Numbered from the stretch's first letter, positions 25,231-34,159 are shown. The stretch is 64,000 bases of DNA from Labrenzia sp. PHM005 (GCF_006517275.1 NZ_CP041191.1:5389001-5453000), one strand, 5' to 3'. The notes: generated from the letters alone by a model not told the origin. Made by a program: numbers and translations.

Positions 25231-25502
25231 TCTGAAGTTGCAACATCAAGAATAGCACTATGACACCGCCGTGGCGGCAGGCTTGTGACGCTTAACCACG
25301 ATGACTAAAAGTTCGGGGAAAAAAGTATCAATCCATGGCTTTCCCCTGGCCGGCTTACAGTAATAACGTCATACAACCAGCAACTTAGTGAAATTCACCA
25401 CATCGTTAACGCTTTACTAATATTTAATTGGATCACCCTGACCATCTGATCTATGGTCCGATTTGTTGATGGGCAACATCACAAAGCGAGTGTTGGAGTA
25501 CA

Positions 25503-26324
25503 ATGGCAGACGAGACGCTCTCGGACGATCGACAGGAACTGCAGGAACATTCTCCGGTTAGCCTGACTGTCTCGTCCTCAGCGAAACTCAGACAGAATAC
25601 TGCGAGTAGAGTACGGAAAGCGCGAAGCGGAGCAGCGAAAAGGATCCGTACGGCCCGTAGGCTGCGGAAAGCGGCTTCTTTTCGCTCTGTGGATTCGCGG
25701 CCCCAGTATCAAGAGCGTCCGCTTCAGGTCGCAGTGAAACGGGTCTTTGATGGTTTGGCCTCCTTGGCCGGTCTCATCCTGTTGGCTCCGTTGCTGATTG
25801 GTGTGGCTGCGGCAGTTAAACTGACCAGCAAAGGACCGGTGTTTTTCAGGCAAACCCGCTTGGGCTTGAATGGCCAGCCGTTTTCGATCCTGAAGTTCCG
25901 GACGATGTATGTGGACCGGTGTGATGCATCCGGCCTCAAACATACGGTTGCTGGCGATCCCCGGATTACCGCAGTCGGACGTTTTTTGCGCCGGAGCAGC
26001 TTTGATGAACTTCCCCAGTTGATCAATGTCTTACGCGGACAAATGTCCCTCGTCGGACCCCGGCCCTATGTGCCGGGCATGCAGGCGGGTGGTATTGCCT
26101 ATGAGTGCTTGGATTACCGCTATTATGATCGGCTTCGGGTTCTCCCTGGGATCACTGGGTTGGCTCAGGTCAATGGCTACCGCGGAGATGCCTCAGATGA
26201 GGAAGCTGCTCGCATACGCCTAGAATACGATCTGGCCTACATCGAAAACACCGGCTTGTGGCTTGATATCAAAATCATCGCCCGGACGATCATCCGCGAG
26301 TTTTTCAAAGGCAGCGGCGCCTGA
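25503..26324 (+). CDS. Undecaprenyl-phosphate sugar transferase (ExoY-like)
   Basis: A 273-residue monotopic membrane phosphoglycosyl transferase that would start polysaccharide repeat assembly by moving a sugar-1-phosphate to undecaprenyl phosphate. Family motifs: KRVFDGLASLAGLILLAPLLIGVAAAVKLTSKGPVFFRQ, LKFRTMY, SFDELPQLINVLRGQMSLVGPRPYVPGM and VLPGITGLAQVNGY. Ahead of the single membrane helix lies an unusual tail of about 75 residues, very rich in Arg, Lys and Ser, that is absent from the shortest members. The ATG at 25503 follows TTGGAG. Together with ugd it points to an acidic exopolysaccharide; the other assembly genes are not in the window. Confidence 0.9.
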   Translation: MADETLSDDRQELQEHSPVSLTVSSSAKLRQNTASRVRKARSGAAKRIRTARRLRKAASFRSVDSRPQYQERPLQVAVKRVFDGLASLAGLILLAPLLIGVAAAVKLTSKGPVFFRQTRLGLNGQPFSILKFRTMYVDRCDASGLKHTVAGDPRITAVGRFLRRSSFDELPQLINVLRGQMSLVGPRPYVPGMQAGGIAYECLDYRYYDRLRVLPGITGLAQVNGYRGDASDEEAARIRLEYDLAYIENTGLWLDIKIIARTIIREFFKGSGA

Positions 26325-26359
26325 CCAGAATGCCTGCTATTAAGCAGAGGCGGGCCATA

Positions 26360-26809
26360 CTAGGATTGTCCCAAACCTAGCTTGGATGCAACATGGCGGA
26401 GTGCCAACTCATACCCTTGTATGCCGCATCCCGCGATCACTGCATCGGCTCTTAAAGAGACAAACGAGCGGTGCCGGAATTCCTCCCGTTTGTGAATGTT
26501 GGAGATGTGTACCTCCACGACAGGGCACTCACACATATTCAGCGCATCCAAAATCGCAACCGATGTATGGGAATAAGCGGCCGGATTGATGACGATAGCT
26601 GCGGCCGTTTCCCGCGCTTCCTGAATCCAGTCGATCAGCAGATGTTCTGCATTGCTCTGGCGGAATTCGACAGTAAGGGCGCATTCCTTGGCAGTTCGCA
26701 TACACAAGTCACGGACATCATCCAGCGTCTGCGAGCCATAAATCTCCGGCTGCCTTTTGCCCAACAGATTGAGGTTTGGTCCGTTGAGGACATAAGCGAC
26801 AGGCATCAT
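26360..26809 (-). CDS. aroQ: Type II 3-dehydroquinate dehydratase
   Basis: A 149-residue cytoplasmic enzyme that dehydrates 3-dehydroquinate to 3-dehydroshikimate in the shikimate pathway or in quinate catabolism. Signature at the N terminus: [18 protein letters not shown] (catalytic Arg and Tyr), then [17 protein letters not shown] and [18 protein letters not shown] with the catalytic-type His residues. Length is normal. Two ATGs in tandem (26809 and 26806) could serve as start. It converges on the sugar transferase gene; no accB/accC pair follows it here, which is a common arrangement elsewhere. Confidence 0.94.
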   Translation of the reverse strand: MMPVAYVLNGPNLNLLGKRQPEIYGSQTLDDVRDLCMRTAKECALTVEFRQSNAEHLLIDWIQEARETAAAIVINPAAYSHTSVAILDALNMCECPVVEVHISNIHKREEFRHRSFVSLRADAVIAGCGIQGYELALRHVASKLGLGQS

Positions 26810-27011
26810 GGCCGTTTCCCTTTTGCGGAGGCAATTTCATCAACTTTGAGTGCATCCGTTTTAGCAAGTTCGCAAGTATCTTGTGAACAACAATCGAATA
26901 CGTTTTCTGATTGCATAATGATTAGCAACACCCTATTGCTCTTGGAAAGTTTAGGGATTATTAACTACGCTATTGAAGCTGGGTTACGAATCGAGATTGA
27001 CTTGGAACGTC

Positions 27012-27233
27012 ATGATAAAACTTCGTGAAAGACTAGATACTCTCGAAGCACTCAACGAGGCAATTGAGGGCTACCAGCATCTTTCGATAGACGTCCTCTC
27101 GCAGTTCTTATTGGACAATTATACGGTGGATCTGGATTTGCTTGCGCAGTTCACAGACGCTGTGGGAGGAGTTTCTCAAGGGGAAGCCCTGAGTGGGAAT
27201 GGGACATCGGATTCGGCACAATCTGCTGCCTGA
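27012..27233 (+). CDS. Small acidic hypothetical protein (73 residues)
   Basis: Reading from the ATG at 27012 gives a 73-residue, acidic, probably helical protein (RERLDTLEALNEAIEGYQHL and LLDNYTVDLDLLAQFTDAV), with a Gly/Ser-rich end and no membrane segment or cysteine. I recognise no family. A TTG at 26973 would add 13 residues. The ribosome site is weak (GGAAC). It ends 17 bases before the stop of the convergent receiver gene. Coding is plausible because the composition is protein-like, but unproven. Confidence 0.45.
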   Translation: MIKLRERLDTLEALNEAIEGYQHLSIDVLSQFLLDNYTVDLDLLAQFTDAVGGVSQGEALSGNGTSDSAQSAA

Positions 27234-27250
27234 CCTAGCGGATCCTCATC

Positions 27251-27784
27251 TTAACCGACAGCCGTAACATTCTGATCTTCACCATCATTGCCTTGCTCGC
27301 CGGGCTGACCGGGTGCGCCTTGCCAAATCTTCTGGCGATTTCGAATTTCCCGCGGTGCTGGACCAAAGTAGGTCGCGGTCTTGATGAAATCCCGGGGCTG
27401 CAGAATAACGCTGGATACCCGCTGATACAGTGCTTTGGCTGAAATGGGTTTTGACAACAGTTCATGCACACCGAGGCGGCGGGCTTCAACGATCCGGCTA
27501 CGTTCTGTGTGCGCCGTCACCATTATAATCGGGATATAGGCAAAAGGATTGTTTGGACTGCGGATCATACGCACCATATCCGCACCATCCAGGATCGGCA
27601 TCACCCAATCTAGGATCAGAATATCCGGATTGGCGCGGTCCATAGCTTCCAGACCGGATGCACCGTCTTCGGCTTCGACAATACGGCGTGCTCCGAACCC
27701 CTGAAGCATAGTCCGCAGGATGGTCCGCATGTAAGCGCTGTCTTCAACCAGCAAAAACGTCAATGAGGCCAGATCCAGGCTCAC
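27251..27784 (-). CDS. Single-receiver (CheY-like) response regulator with disordered tail
   Basis: A 177-residue protein with one receiver domain (about residues 5-125): FLLVEDSAYMRTILRTML, phospho-acceptor Asp in DILILDWVMPILDGADM, Thr in MVTAHTE and Lys in LSKPISAKALYQRV. There is no DNA-binding output. The last 45 residues are hydrophilic and rich in Gly, Gln, Asn and Asp, probably disordered. The GTG at 27784 was chosen because AAAGGAGG lies five bases upstream; an ATG at 27832 would bypass this ribosome site. Such proteins act as phosphate relays or in motility control; no partner kinase is adjacent. Confidence 0.85.
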   Translation of the reverse strand: MSLDLASLTFLLVEDSAYMRTILRTMLQGFGARRIVEAEDGASGLEAMDRANPDILILDWVMPILDGADMVRMIRSPNNPFAYIPIIMVTAHTERSRIVEARRLGVHELLSKPISAKALYQRVSSVILQPRDFIKTATYFGPAPREIRNRQKIWQGAPGQPGEQGNDGEDQNVTAVG

Positions 27785-28056
27785 CAAATCCTCCTTTGTT
27801 AATGTATTTTTCTGACATGAAAATCTGAACAATGCGTTAGTTACGATCGACCGCGCCGTTTTGCGCCTCTAAGGATCAATGAATCATTTTCTTTGGGAAC
27901 TGGTTAATTCCGGAGCTCTTCTTTTACGTCTTGGTAAAGTTGCGCGGAGTTAAGTTTTTTACGGCAGTTGCTTTAACGAGACCTTCAAACTGCATCTTCA
28001 TGCTTTTCAGCATCAATTTGTAGCAATGAGGGGTCGCACGTTTGACCACCAGATAC

Positions 28057-28221
28057 ATGTCCGAAGATGACAACAGCGACCAGAATGATGATCAGTTACC
28101 GGAAGAACCACGCATTTTTCTGAACAACAACGGCCGGTACCGTGGCAATCTTCTATTGTTATCTGGTTTGGGCTTGCTGCTGATTGCCACCGGAATGGTT
28201 CTGTCCAGCATCTTGTCTTGA
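28057..28221 (+). CDS. Small single-helix membrane protein (54 residues), candidate
   Basis: An ATG at 28057 opens a 54-codon frame ending with TGA at 28219. The first 20 residues are very acidic (MSEDDNSDQNDDQLPEEP), then a basic patch NNNGRYRGN and a hydrophobic helix LLLLSGLGLLLIATGMVLSS at the C terminus. This layout (acidic cytoplasmic end, positive patch, one membrane span) is protein-like. No strong ribosome site is present. Unknown function; it lies beside the ccoS end of the cbb3 assembly operon but on the opposite strand. Confidence 0.4.
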   Translation: MSEDDNSDQNDDQLPEEPRIFLNNNGRYRGNLLLLSGLGLLLIATGMVLSSILS

Positions 28222-28424
28222 TGTCTTTCAGGCCGAATTCTAACCACGGCGGATTCTGGGAAATCATTAAAAGCGCACATCTCAGAGAACTTCATGCTGC
28301 TGGCGATGCATCCTACCAAGGCGGTTATCGCAGTGTCTGAATTGTCCTTCTCATATGACAAAATCGCCTTTTGAGATTTTGAGCCATTTTAGGTCCTAAA
28401 TATGATTGCCGGGGTTAAGACCCA

Positions 28425-28577
28425 TTACTTCTCGGGCAAGTCATCATCATCCAGAATGCGCCATTTCGCCCCTTCCAAATCATCATACTGGCCACTTTTC
28501 AAAGACCAAAGAAATGCCACCAATCCAAGGCCCCCAAGAAACAGCGCGATCGGTATTAGGTAAATAAGGACGTCCAT
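28425..28577 (-). CDS. ccoS: cbb3 oxidase assembly protein CcoS/FixS
   Basis: A 50-residue protein with one N-terminal membrane helix (VLIYLIPIALFLGGLGLVAF) followed by LWSLKSGQYDDLEGAKWRIL, the hallmark of CcoS/FixS; the tail DDDDLPEK is also typical. CcoS is needed to insert heme and copper cofactors into cytochrome cbb3 oxidase. It lies 38 bases after ccoI and ends the ccoGHIS assembly operon. Confidence 0.95.
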   Translation of the reverse strand: MDVLIYLIPIALFLGGLGLVAFLWSLKSGQYDDLEGAKWRILDDDDLPEK

Positions 28578-28615
28578 TTTCTACCCCTGCACCTCCTTTT
28601 CCTGATCGTGAATGC

Positions 28616-30829
28616 CTAGTTGGCCACGGTAGTCTTTTTTCCATCACCAATCCGCAGGCGAAGGGCATTTGCGGTTACCGCGAGGGAGGAAGCCGACATG
28701 GCAACCGCTGCCATCAGCGGTGTTACAAAACCGGCAACGGCAATTGGCACGGCGATGATGTTATAAATTGTCGAAATCCAGAGGTTTTGTTCGATGGCCC
28801 TCCGGGCTTTGATCGACAGGCGCAACGCATCAGCAACCGGCTGGAGTTTGTGTCCCAAAAAGACGGCATCTGCTGCCGCTTGGCTGAGATGCACCGCAGA
28901 GACCGGTGACAGCGAAACATGGGCACCAGCCAGCGCCGGCGCGTCATTAAGACCATCACCAACCATCAAGACCTTGTGACCTGCTGCTTGCAGGGCTTCC
29001 AACCGTGCGATTTTGGCAGAGGGTGTCATTACAGCCTGCCAGTTTTGGATCTCGAGAACTTCAGCGCAGGAGCGAACGGAAGGTTCGGTGTCCCCGGACA
29101 GGATTTCCAGAGCGTAGCCCTGTTTCGTCAACTCGTTGATGACAGCCTTTGCATCCGGGCGTAAGCTTTGGCGGAACGCCAGCAAGCGCACTGGTTCATC
29201 TCCATACCGCACAGCAAGCAGTGACGCTCCAGGGACGTCGGCAAAGCGGGCTTCAACACTAGCAGCATCCGCCCCGCAGAACAGTGGACTGCCAAGACGC
29301 AGTGTTGTGCCGTTCACATGTGTTTCAAGGCCAGCTCCGGAAGTTTCTGTAACATCGGGCAGCGGGGTCAATGCACCCGTTGCTTTTACCAGAGCCATCG
29401 ACAAGGGATGACGGCTTGCAAGAGCAAGCCGGCCAGCCAAGATCAAGACTTCGTCTTCCGGATCAATCGCGCCAACAAGATCCGGTTCGGCAAGTGTCAA
29501 GGTTCCAGTTTTGTCAAACAGGATGGTGTCAATCGCGGCCAGGCGTTCGATCGCATCACCGGAATTTAAAAGAATGCCAGATTTGAACAACTGACCGGAC
29601 ACGACCACCTGGACGGCCGGAACGGCCAGCCCAAGCGCGCATGGGCAGGTGATGATGAGCACGGAAATGGCGATCACCAGAGCCGGCTGCCACGCCAGCC
29701 CGGCAACCAGCCATCCCAAAAAAGTCAAAGCAGCAGCACCATGAACCAGCGGTGCATATAGCTGGGCAGCTCGATCTGCGATCTGTACGTATTTGGATTT
29801 TGCTTGAGAAGCTGCTTCCAGAAGACGATTTACTTCATCCAGCAATGTCGCGCCGGACGCCACCTCAACGCGGACCTGCAAGGCACCAGCTCCGTTGAGC
29901 GTACCTGCATAAACCCGTTGTCCGGGATTGACCGGCACCAAAACGCTTTCCCCGGTCACCAAGCTCTGGTCGATTTCCGAGATACCGGTCTCAACAACAC
30001 CATCAACCGAAACACGCTCTCCGCCGGCCACAAGTACAAGGTCGCCCGCAACGATCTTGGATACCGGGACTTCCCGAACCGTTCCATCCAGATTGATCCG
30101 CGCCGCGACTTCCGCTTTCAGTGCAGCAATATTCTCGGCAAAGGACCGGGTCCGCCCCCGCATATTGTGATCGAGATAACGTCCGATCAGCAGGAAAAAC
30201 AACAGCATTACGGCCGATTCAAAATAAGCATGGTGATGGTGCTGGATTGTTTGGACCAATGACAACGCAACCGCCAGGCCGACTCCGATCACGATTGGCA
30301 CGTCCATGTTCAACCGGCCGGAACTTAGAGCCCGAAATGCGCTTTTGATAAAAGGCCGCCCGGAGTACGCCACTGTCGGCAAGGCGATCAATGCAGAAAT
30401 CCAGTGAAAGAAATCCCGCGTTTCAGGCGTTATGTCACTCGCGTTGCCGGACCAAACAGAGACCGACAGCAGCATGATGTTCATCCCGGCAAAACCGGCG
30501 ACGGCCAAACAGCGAAGCAGTTGCTTTCCAGTCTTGTCCTGACGCTCCTTCTGGCTAGCCGGATCAAACGGGTGTGCGGCGTAACCTAGTCTTTCCAGTT
30601 CAGCCACGATTTCGTCAGCGCCTGTCTGATCCTCAACCCAATCGACGGCCAGCCGTTGGGACGTCAAGTTCACGCGCGCCTTGCGGATGCCAGGTAGCCG
30701 CTTCAATCCACGTTCGATCTCGCCCATACAAGCTGCACAGGTAATGCCATCTACGGCAAGATCCATATGTACCGCGCCATCCTCGGCGGGTGTCACAAAG
30801 GATTGCCAGTCGCGCTGATGAACTGTCAC
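28616..30829 (-). CDS. ccoI: Copper-exporting type P1B ATPase CcoI/FixI for cbb3 oxidase assembly
   Basis: A 737-residue heavy-metal P-type ATPase of the inner membrane that supplies copper for the CuB centre of the cbb3 oxidase. Domains: N-terminal heavy-metal-binding fold with CAAC (about residues 31-34), membrane CPC motif in ITCPCALGLAVP, phosphorylation site DKTGTLTL, and hinge MVGDGLNDAPALAGA. The predicted start is a GTG at 30829, ten bases after the ccoH stop. Position between ccoH and ccoS identifies it as CcoI rather than a copper-detoxifying CopA. Confidence 0.95.
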   Translation of the reverse strand: MTVHQRDWQSFVTPAEDGAVHMDLAVDGITCAACMGEIERGLKRLPGIRKARVNLTSQRLAVDWVEDQTGADEIVAELERLGYAAHPFDPASQKERQDKTGKQLLRCLAVAGFAGMNIMLLSVSVWSGNASDITPETRDFFHWISALIALPTVAYSGRPFIKSAFRALSSGRLNMDVPIVIGVGLAVALSLVQTIQHHHHAYFESAVMLLFFLLIGRYLDHNMRGRTRSFAENIAALKAEVAARINLDGTVREVPVSKIVAGDLVLVAGGERVSVDGVVETGISEIDQSLVTGESVLVPVNPGQRVYAGTLNGAGALQVRVEVASGATLLDEVNRLLEAASQAKSKYVQIADRAAQLYAPLVHGAAALTFLGWLVAGLAWQPALVIAISVLIITCPCALGLAVPAVQVVVSGQLFKSGILLNSGDAIERLAAIDTILFDKTGTLTLAEPDLVGAIDPEDEVLILAGRLALASRHPLSMALVKATGALTPLPDVTETSGAGLETHVNGTTLRLGSPLFCGADAASVEARFADVPGASLLAVRYGDEPVRLLAFRQSLRPDAKAVINELTKQGYALEILSGDTEPSVRSCAEVLEIQNWQAVMTPSAKIARLEALQAAGHKVLMVGDGLNDAPALAGAHVSLSPVSAVHLSQAAADAVFLGHKLQPVADALRLSIKARRAIEQNLWISTIYNIIAVPIAVAGFVTPLMAAVAMSASSLAVTANALRLRIGDGKKTTVAN

Positions 30830-30839
30830 GGCGCCAGCC

Positions 30840-31352
30840 TCAGTCTTTCACGAACACACGGTTCTCGGACTTGAATTTGCGCGTTCCGTCCTGATCAATT
30901 TCGAGAATTAGGTTCCAACTGCCAACGGGGAGTTTTTCCATTTTGGCAATATAGCGACCAACTCCGTCAGCAGTCAGCGACAGCTCAATATCTGCATTGC
31001 CTTGAGCCGGGTGTTTCAGAGTTGCCCGCAAGTCAATGCCATAAAGCGGATTATTGTTCGCATCTGCCGCAGTCACAACAAGCTGGCCACCAGTTCCATC
31101 TCTTTTGACGACTTCACTGGAAATCTGCCAGTTCAGCTCTTCTTGAGCTCTGGCAGCGGCGATCTCCTGATTGTAGGACTGCCCGGCTTTGTAGGAACTC
31201 TCGACGACAACTCCGGGGAAAGAACCAAAAGCCAAGTAAAGAAAAACCGCATTGGCGGCAAAGATCACGCCAAAAAAGCCAAACAGCCAAGCCAAAACGG
31301 TTTTGCCTGTAAAGGGTTTCGGTTCTTTTGCGTTCATTTCGGCCATGGCCAT
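30840..31352 (-). CDS. ccoH: cbb3 oxidase assembly protein CcoH/FixH
   Basis: A 170-residue protein with one N-terminal membrane helix (VLAWLFGFFGVIFAANAVFLYLAF) and a periplasmic FixH domain (SYKAGQSYNQEIAAARAQEELNW; later HPAQGNADIELSLT). CcoH associates with the cbb3 subunits and is needed for a stable complex. AAGGAGA precedes the ATG at 31352. It lies 136 bases after ccoG, with a long hairpin between. Confidence 0.94.
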   Translation of the reverse strand: MAMAEMNAKEPKPFTGKTVLAWLFGFFGVIFAANAVFLYLAFGSFPGVVVESSYKAGQSYNQEIAAARAQEELNWQISSEVVKRDGTGGQLVVTAADANNNPLYGIDLRATLKHPAQGNADIELSLTADGVGRYIAKMEKLPVGSWNLILEIDQDGTRKFKSENRVFVKD

Positions 31353-31423
31353 ACGTGTCTCCTTAGAGCGTTACCCGGTCAAACCGTCCTGTTGACCGCC
31401 GAGATCTTTGTCTCTGGTTGGGT

Positions 31424-31467
31424 GTCCCGCTCTTGCTTAGTATTTCACCACAAGAGCGGGACTTTTT
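31424..31467. terminator. Long hairpin between ccoG and ccoH, T-tract on the + strand
   Basis: GTCCCGCTCTTG (31424-31435) is exactly inverted at 31451-31462 with a 15-base loop; TTTTT follows on the + strand only. For the cco transcript (- strand) it is an intergenic hairpin without a U-run, perhaps an RNA-stability or processing element; as a terminator it would act on + strand transcription, where no gene is known. Confidence 0.5.
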
Positions 31468-31488
31468 CATCATTGATCGAGCTCGGGC

Positions 31489-32952
31489 CTAGTCCCGCTC
31501 CGGCGCCTTAAAGGTATCTTGGGTCGTAACCACCTCGCCCATAACACTTTCGGTGATCCGGAAAGTCACCGGAGTGGAATGCGGCAACTCGGATCCCGGT
31601 GGAGACGTCACAAGCACACGCACTTCACGGGTGGTATCCGGCCCTACGTTAATGATCGGGCGTCCGGCGAACGTTTCTTCAACGCCAACGGCCTCGACTC
31701 TTGTCTCAGCCGGCATGCCTTCAACATGCAGCATGAAATGCCGGTCATGCCGACGTTTGTTGGACAAACGAACCGTATAGCCATTGCGGACAGATCCATC
31801 GGATTGTTCGACAAAAACCGGATTGCGGTCATGCAGGACGCTGATATCTGCAAATTCCCGGTTCAGCAGTGTTGCCAGCATGATGGCGCCAACCACGGCA
31901 ATAATACCTGCGTATGCGATCGTACGGCCGCGAACAATTTCGTAAACCGGTTCCTTGCCCTCAATGCGCCGTTCGATGTTTTCATCGGTGTCGTAACCGA
32001 TCAGGCCAGAGGGTTTTCCGACCTTTGCCATGATGTTGTCGCAGGCGTCGATACACAGGCCGCACTGGATGCAGTCAATCTGCGCGCCTTTGCGGATATC
32101 GACACCTGTCGGGCACACCTGGAAACATTGGAAGCAATCAATGCAGTCGCCGGCGGGCATGCCCTGCTTTTCCAGTTTCTTGTTCTGCTTTAGTGATCCC
32201 CGCGGCTCACCGCGGTCCCAGCGGTAAGTGACGTTCAGCGCTTTTTCATCGGTCAAGGCCGCCTGGATCCGGGGCCACGGGCACATGTAGATACAAACTT
32301 GCTCGCGCATGAACCCGGCCAACAGATAGGTCGTGCTGGTCAAGATCGCGATCCAGATATAGGCGATCATCGGCGCCTGGAAAGTCAGCAATTGCCAAAC
32401 CAGGGTTGGTGCATCGTTGAAATAAAGCACCCATGCCCCGCCGGTCCACCAGGCAATCATCAGCCAGAAGAAGTGCTTTGTGGCGCGTTTGCCCAGCTTG
32501 CCGAAGGTCCAGCTTTCTTTGTCCAGTGCGATCCGCTCGCGGCGGTCGCCTTCAATCTTGCGCTCAACCCACAAAAACAGGTCGGTCCAGACTGTTTGCG
32601 GGCATAGATATCCGCACCAAAGACGGCCCGCGACAGCGTTCATCAAAAACAGAGCAACAGCCGCGATGATCAAGAGGCCGGTCAGGTAGTAGACTTCCTG
32701 CGGCCATATCTCGATGAAAAAGAAGTAACCTCTGCGCCCTTCCATATCGATGAGCACGGCTTGGTTTGGCGCATTGGGACCGCGGTCATAGCGGATAAAG
32801 GGCAGAAAATAGTAGATCCCAAGGGTAATGAAGAGCAGCGTCCACTTGATCCGGCGGAACAAGCCATGCGTCGCCATTGGGTAGATCTTTTTGGCAGATG
32901 CGAACCACTCGTCGTCGTGGCCGCCCCCCTGCGTATGGGTGTCGGTAGACAT
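31489..32952 (-). CDS. ccoG: Cytochrome cbb3 oxidase accessory iron-sulfur protein CcoG/FixG
   Basis: A 487-residue membrane protein with about five helices, a cytoplasmic ferredoxin-like segment and a periplasmic C-terminal immunoglobulin-like domain. Two [4Fe-4S] motifs are visible: CIDCFQCFQVCP and CIQCGLCIDACD. CcoG reduces Cu(II) for oxidase assembly in characterised species. The ATG at 32952 follows GAGGACGG and starts MSTDTHTQGG; the longer frame has no support. It opens the ccoGHIS operon, 164 bases after ccoP. Confidence 0.95.
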   Translation of the reverse strand: MSTDTHTQGGGHDDEWFASAKKIYPMATHGLFRRIKWTLLFITLGIYYFLPFIRYDRGPNAPNQAVLIDMEGRRGYFFFIEIWPQEVYYLTGLLIIAAVALFLMNAVAGRLWCGYLCPQTVWTDLFLWVERKIEGDRRERIALDKESWTFGKLGKRATKHFFWLMIAWWTGGAWVLYFNDAPTLVWQLLTFQAPMIAYIWIAILTSTTYLLAGFMREQVCIYMCPWPRIQAALTDEKALNVTYRWDRGEPRGSLKQNKKLEKQGMPAGDCIDCFQCFQVCPTGVDIRKGAQIDCIQCGLCIDACDNIMAKVGKPSGLIGYDTDENIERRIEGKEPVYEIVRGRTIAYAGIIAVVGAIMLATLLNREFADISVLHDRNPVFVEQSDGSVRNGYTVRLSNKRRHDRHFMLHVEGMPAETRVEAVGVEETFAGRPIINVGPDTTREVRVLVTSPPGSELPHSTPVTFRITESVMGEVVTTQDTFKAPERD

Positions 32953-33036
32953 ACCGTCCGTCCTCTTTGACCGACCCTGCCCCAATAGGATCGTAAAACC
33001 AAATGCCATGGTGGTTTGCACCATGGGCTTAAACTA

Positions 33037-33072
33037 ATCCGGCACAAAGATCTCCTCTTTGCGCCGGATCAA
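33037..33072. promoter_or_regulatory. Hairpin with partial FNR/FixK box between ccoP and ccoG
   Basis: ATCCGGC-A-CAAAGA, loop TCTCC, TCTTTG-C-GCCGGAT forms a 14-pair stem with one mismatch. On the - strand its edge reads TTGATCCGGCGCAA (33059-33072), that is TTGAT-N4-CGCAA: one perfect FNR half site and a 3/5 match in the other. It could serve both as a weak terminator for ccoNOQP and as a promoter site for ccoGHIS. Confidence 0.45.
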
Positions 33073-33116
33073 ATTGTCACTGTCTAAGGCACATTTGTCG
33101 CACCAATCTGAACAGT

Positions 33117-33995
33117 TTACTGGCCGCCACCAAAGGCATGGACATAAACGGCCAGGGATTTCACGGTCGCCTCGTCGAGACGATCAACCCACGGCGGCAT
33201 GACGCCATTGCGGGCGGTGTGCACCTGGGCCGTGATGTCCTCTAGAGTTTTGCCATAGAGGTAGCTGGCGGACATCAGGCTCGGCGCGCCGACCTCCTGG
33301 ATACCTTCAAGGTTATCTCCATGACAGGCCGCGCAGTTGTCCACGTAAAGCGTTTCACCTGCGGCCAGGTCGACACCGTCCTTGGTTTCAAGACCAGCAC
33401 GGGAGGCCACAAAGTTGGACACTTGAGCAACTTCTTCCTTGTCCAGAAGTTCGTCCTTGCCAAAGGACGGCATGTCGCCGATCCGGGTGTCTTCATGGTC
33501 AGATCGGATACCGTAGAGGAGCGTGGTGTGGATGTCGTCCAGCGTACCACCCCAGATCCAGGTATCGTCCTGAAGGTTCGGATAGCCTTCCGCACCTGTA
33601 CCACCATTGCCGTGGCATGGTGCACAGTTGTCGCCGAAAGCCGCTTTACCATTGGCCATTGCGAACTGCAGCAGCTGCTGATCCTTGGAGATGTCTTCCA
33701 AAGAGGTCGCAACGATCTTGTCCGCAAACTCCGACCGGCCCGCGATCCCTTCTTCAAGCGCGGCCAATGCCTCGGCCCGCTGATTGGACCCCAGAACACC
33801 GGTGGTGTAGCTGGAGACCAGCGGCCAGGACGGATACAGCACCCAATAGATCACAGCCCAGGCGATGGTGACATAAAAGAGGTACAGCCACCATCTCGGC
33901 AATGGGTTGTTGAGTTCCTTCAGGCCATCCCACTCGTGGCCGGTGGTTTCGACCCCGGAAATTTGGTCGACTTCCTTGTCGTGTATATCAGCCAT
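33117..33995 (-). CDS. ccoP: cbb3-type cytochrome c oxidase diheme subunit CcoP/FixP
   Basis: A 292-residue protein with one membrane helix near residues 35-60 (WWLYLFYVTIAWAVIYWVLYP) and two periplasmic cytochrome c domains with CAPCH and CAACH heme sites; the Met ligands lie in IGDMPSF and NGVMPPW. It carries electrons to CcoO and CcoN. Two c-type hemes and a single helix are the normal CcoP layout. Its ATG lies four bases after the ccoQ stop, with GAGGA inside the end of ccoQ as ribosome site. Confidence 0.96.
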   Translation of the reverse strand: MADIHDKEVDQISGVETTGHEWDGLKELNNPLPRWWLYLFYVTIAWAVIYWVLYPSWPLVSSYTTGVLGSNQRAEALAALEEGIAGRSEFADKIVATSLEDISKDQQLLQFAMANGKAAFGDNCAPCHGNGGTGAEGYPNLQDDTWIWGGTLDDIHTTLLYGIRSDHEDTRIGDMPSFGKDELLDKEEVAQVSNFVASRAGLETKDGVDLAAGETLYVDNCAACHGDNLEGIQEVGAPSLMSASYLYGKTLEDITAQVHTARNGVMPPWVDRLDEATVKSLAVYVHAFGGGQ

Positions 33996-33998
33996 GAA

Positions 33999-34154
33999 TT
34001 AGTCCTCGCGGAACGGGATCTGAGCGGCATCGTCGAACTTTTTGCTGTTCTTTGGCCACAGTGCGTAGGCCAAGACGAACCCGAACAGGATCATGAAGTA
34101 GAGAAGGCCCCAAGTTTGCGCGAAGCTCGCGAACGCAGAATATGTCTCATTCAT
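33999..34154 (-). CDS. ccoQ: cbb3-type oxidase subunit CcoQ/FixQ
   Basis: A 51-residue protein: short polar start MNETYSAFASFAQTWG, a single membrane helix LLYFMILFGFVLAYALW and the tail PKNSKKFDDAAQIPFRED, all typical of CcoQ. It stabilises the cbb3 complex. It sits in its canonical place, five bases after ccoO and just before ccoP. Confidence 0.95.
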   Translation of the reverse strand: MNETYSAFASFAQTWGLLYFMILFGFVLAYALWPKNSKKFDDAAQIPFRED

Positions 34155-34159
34155 AGCGC

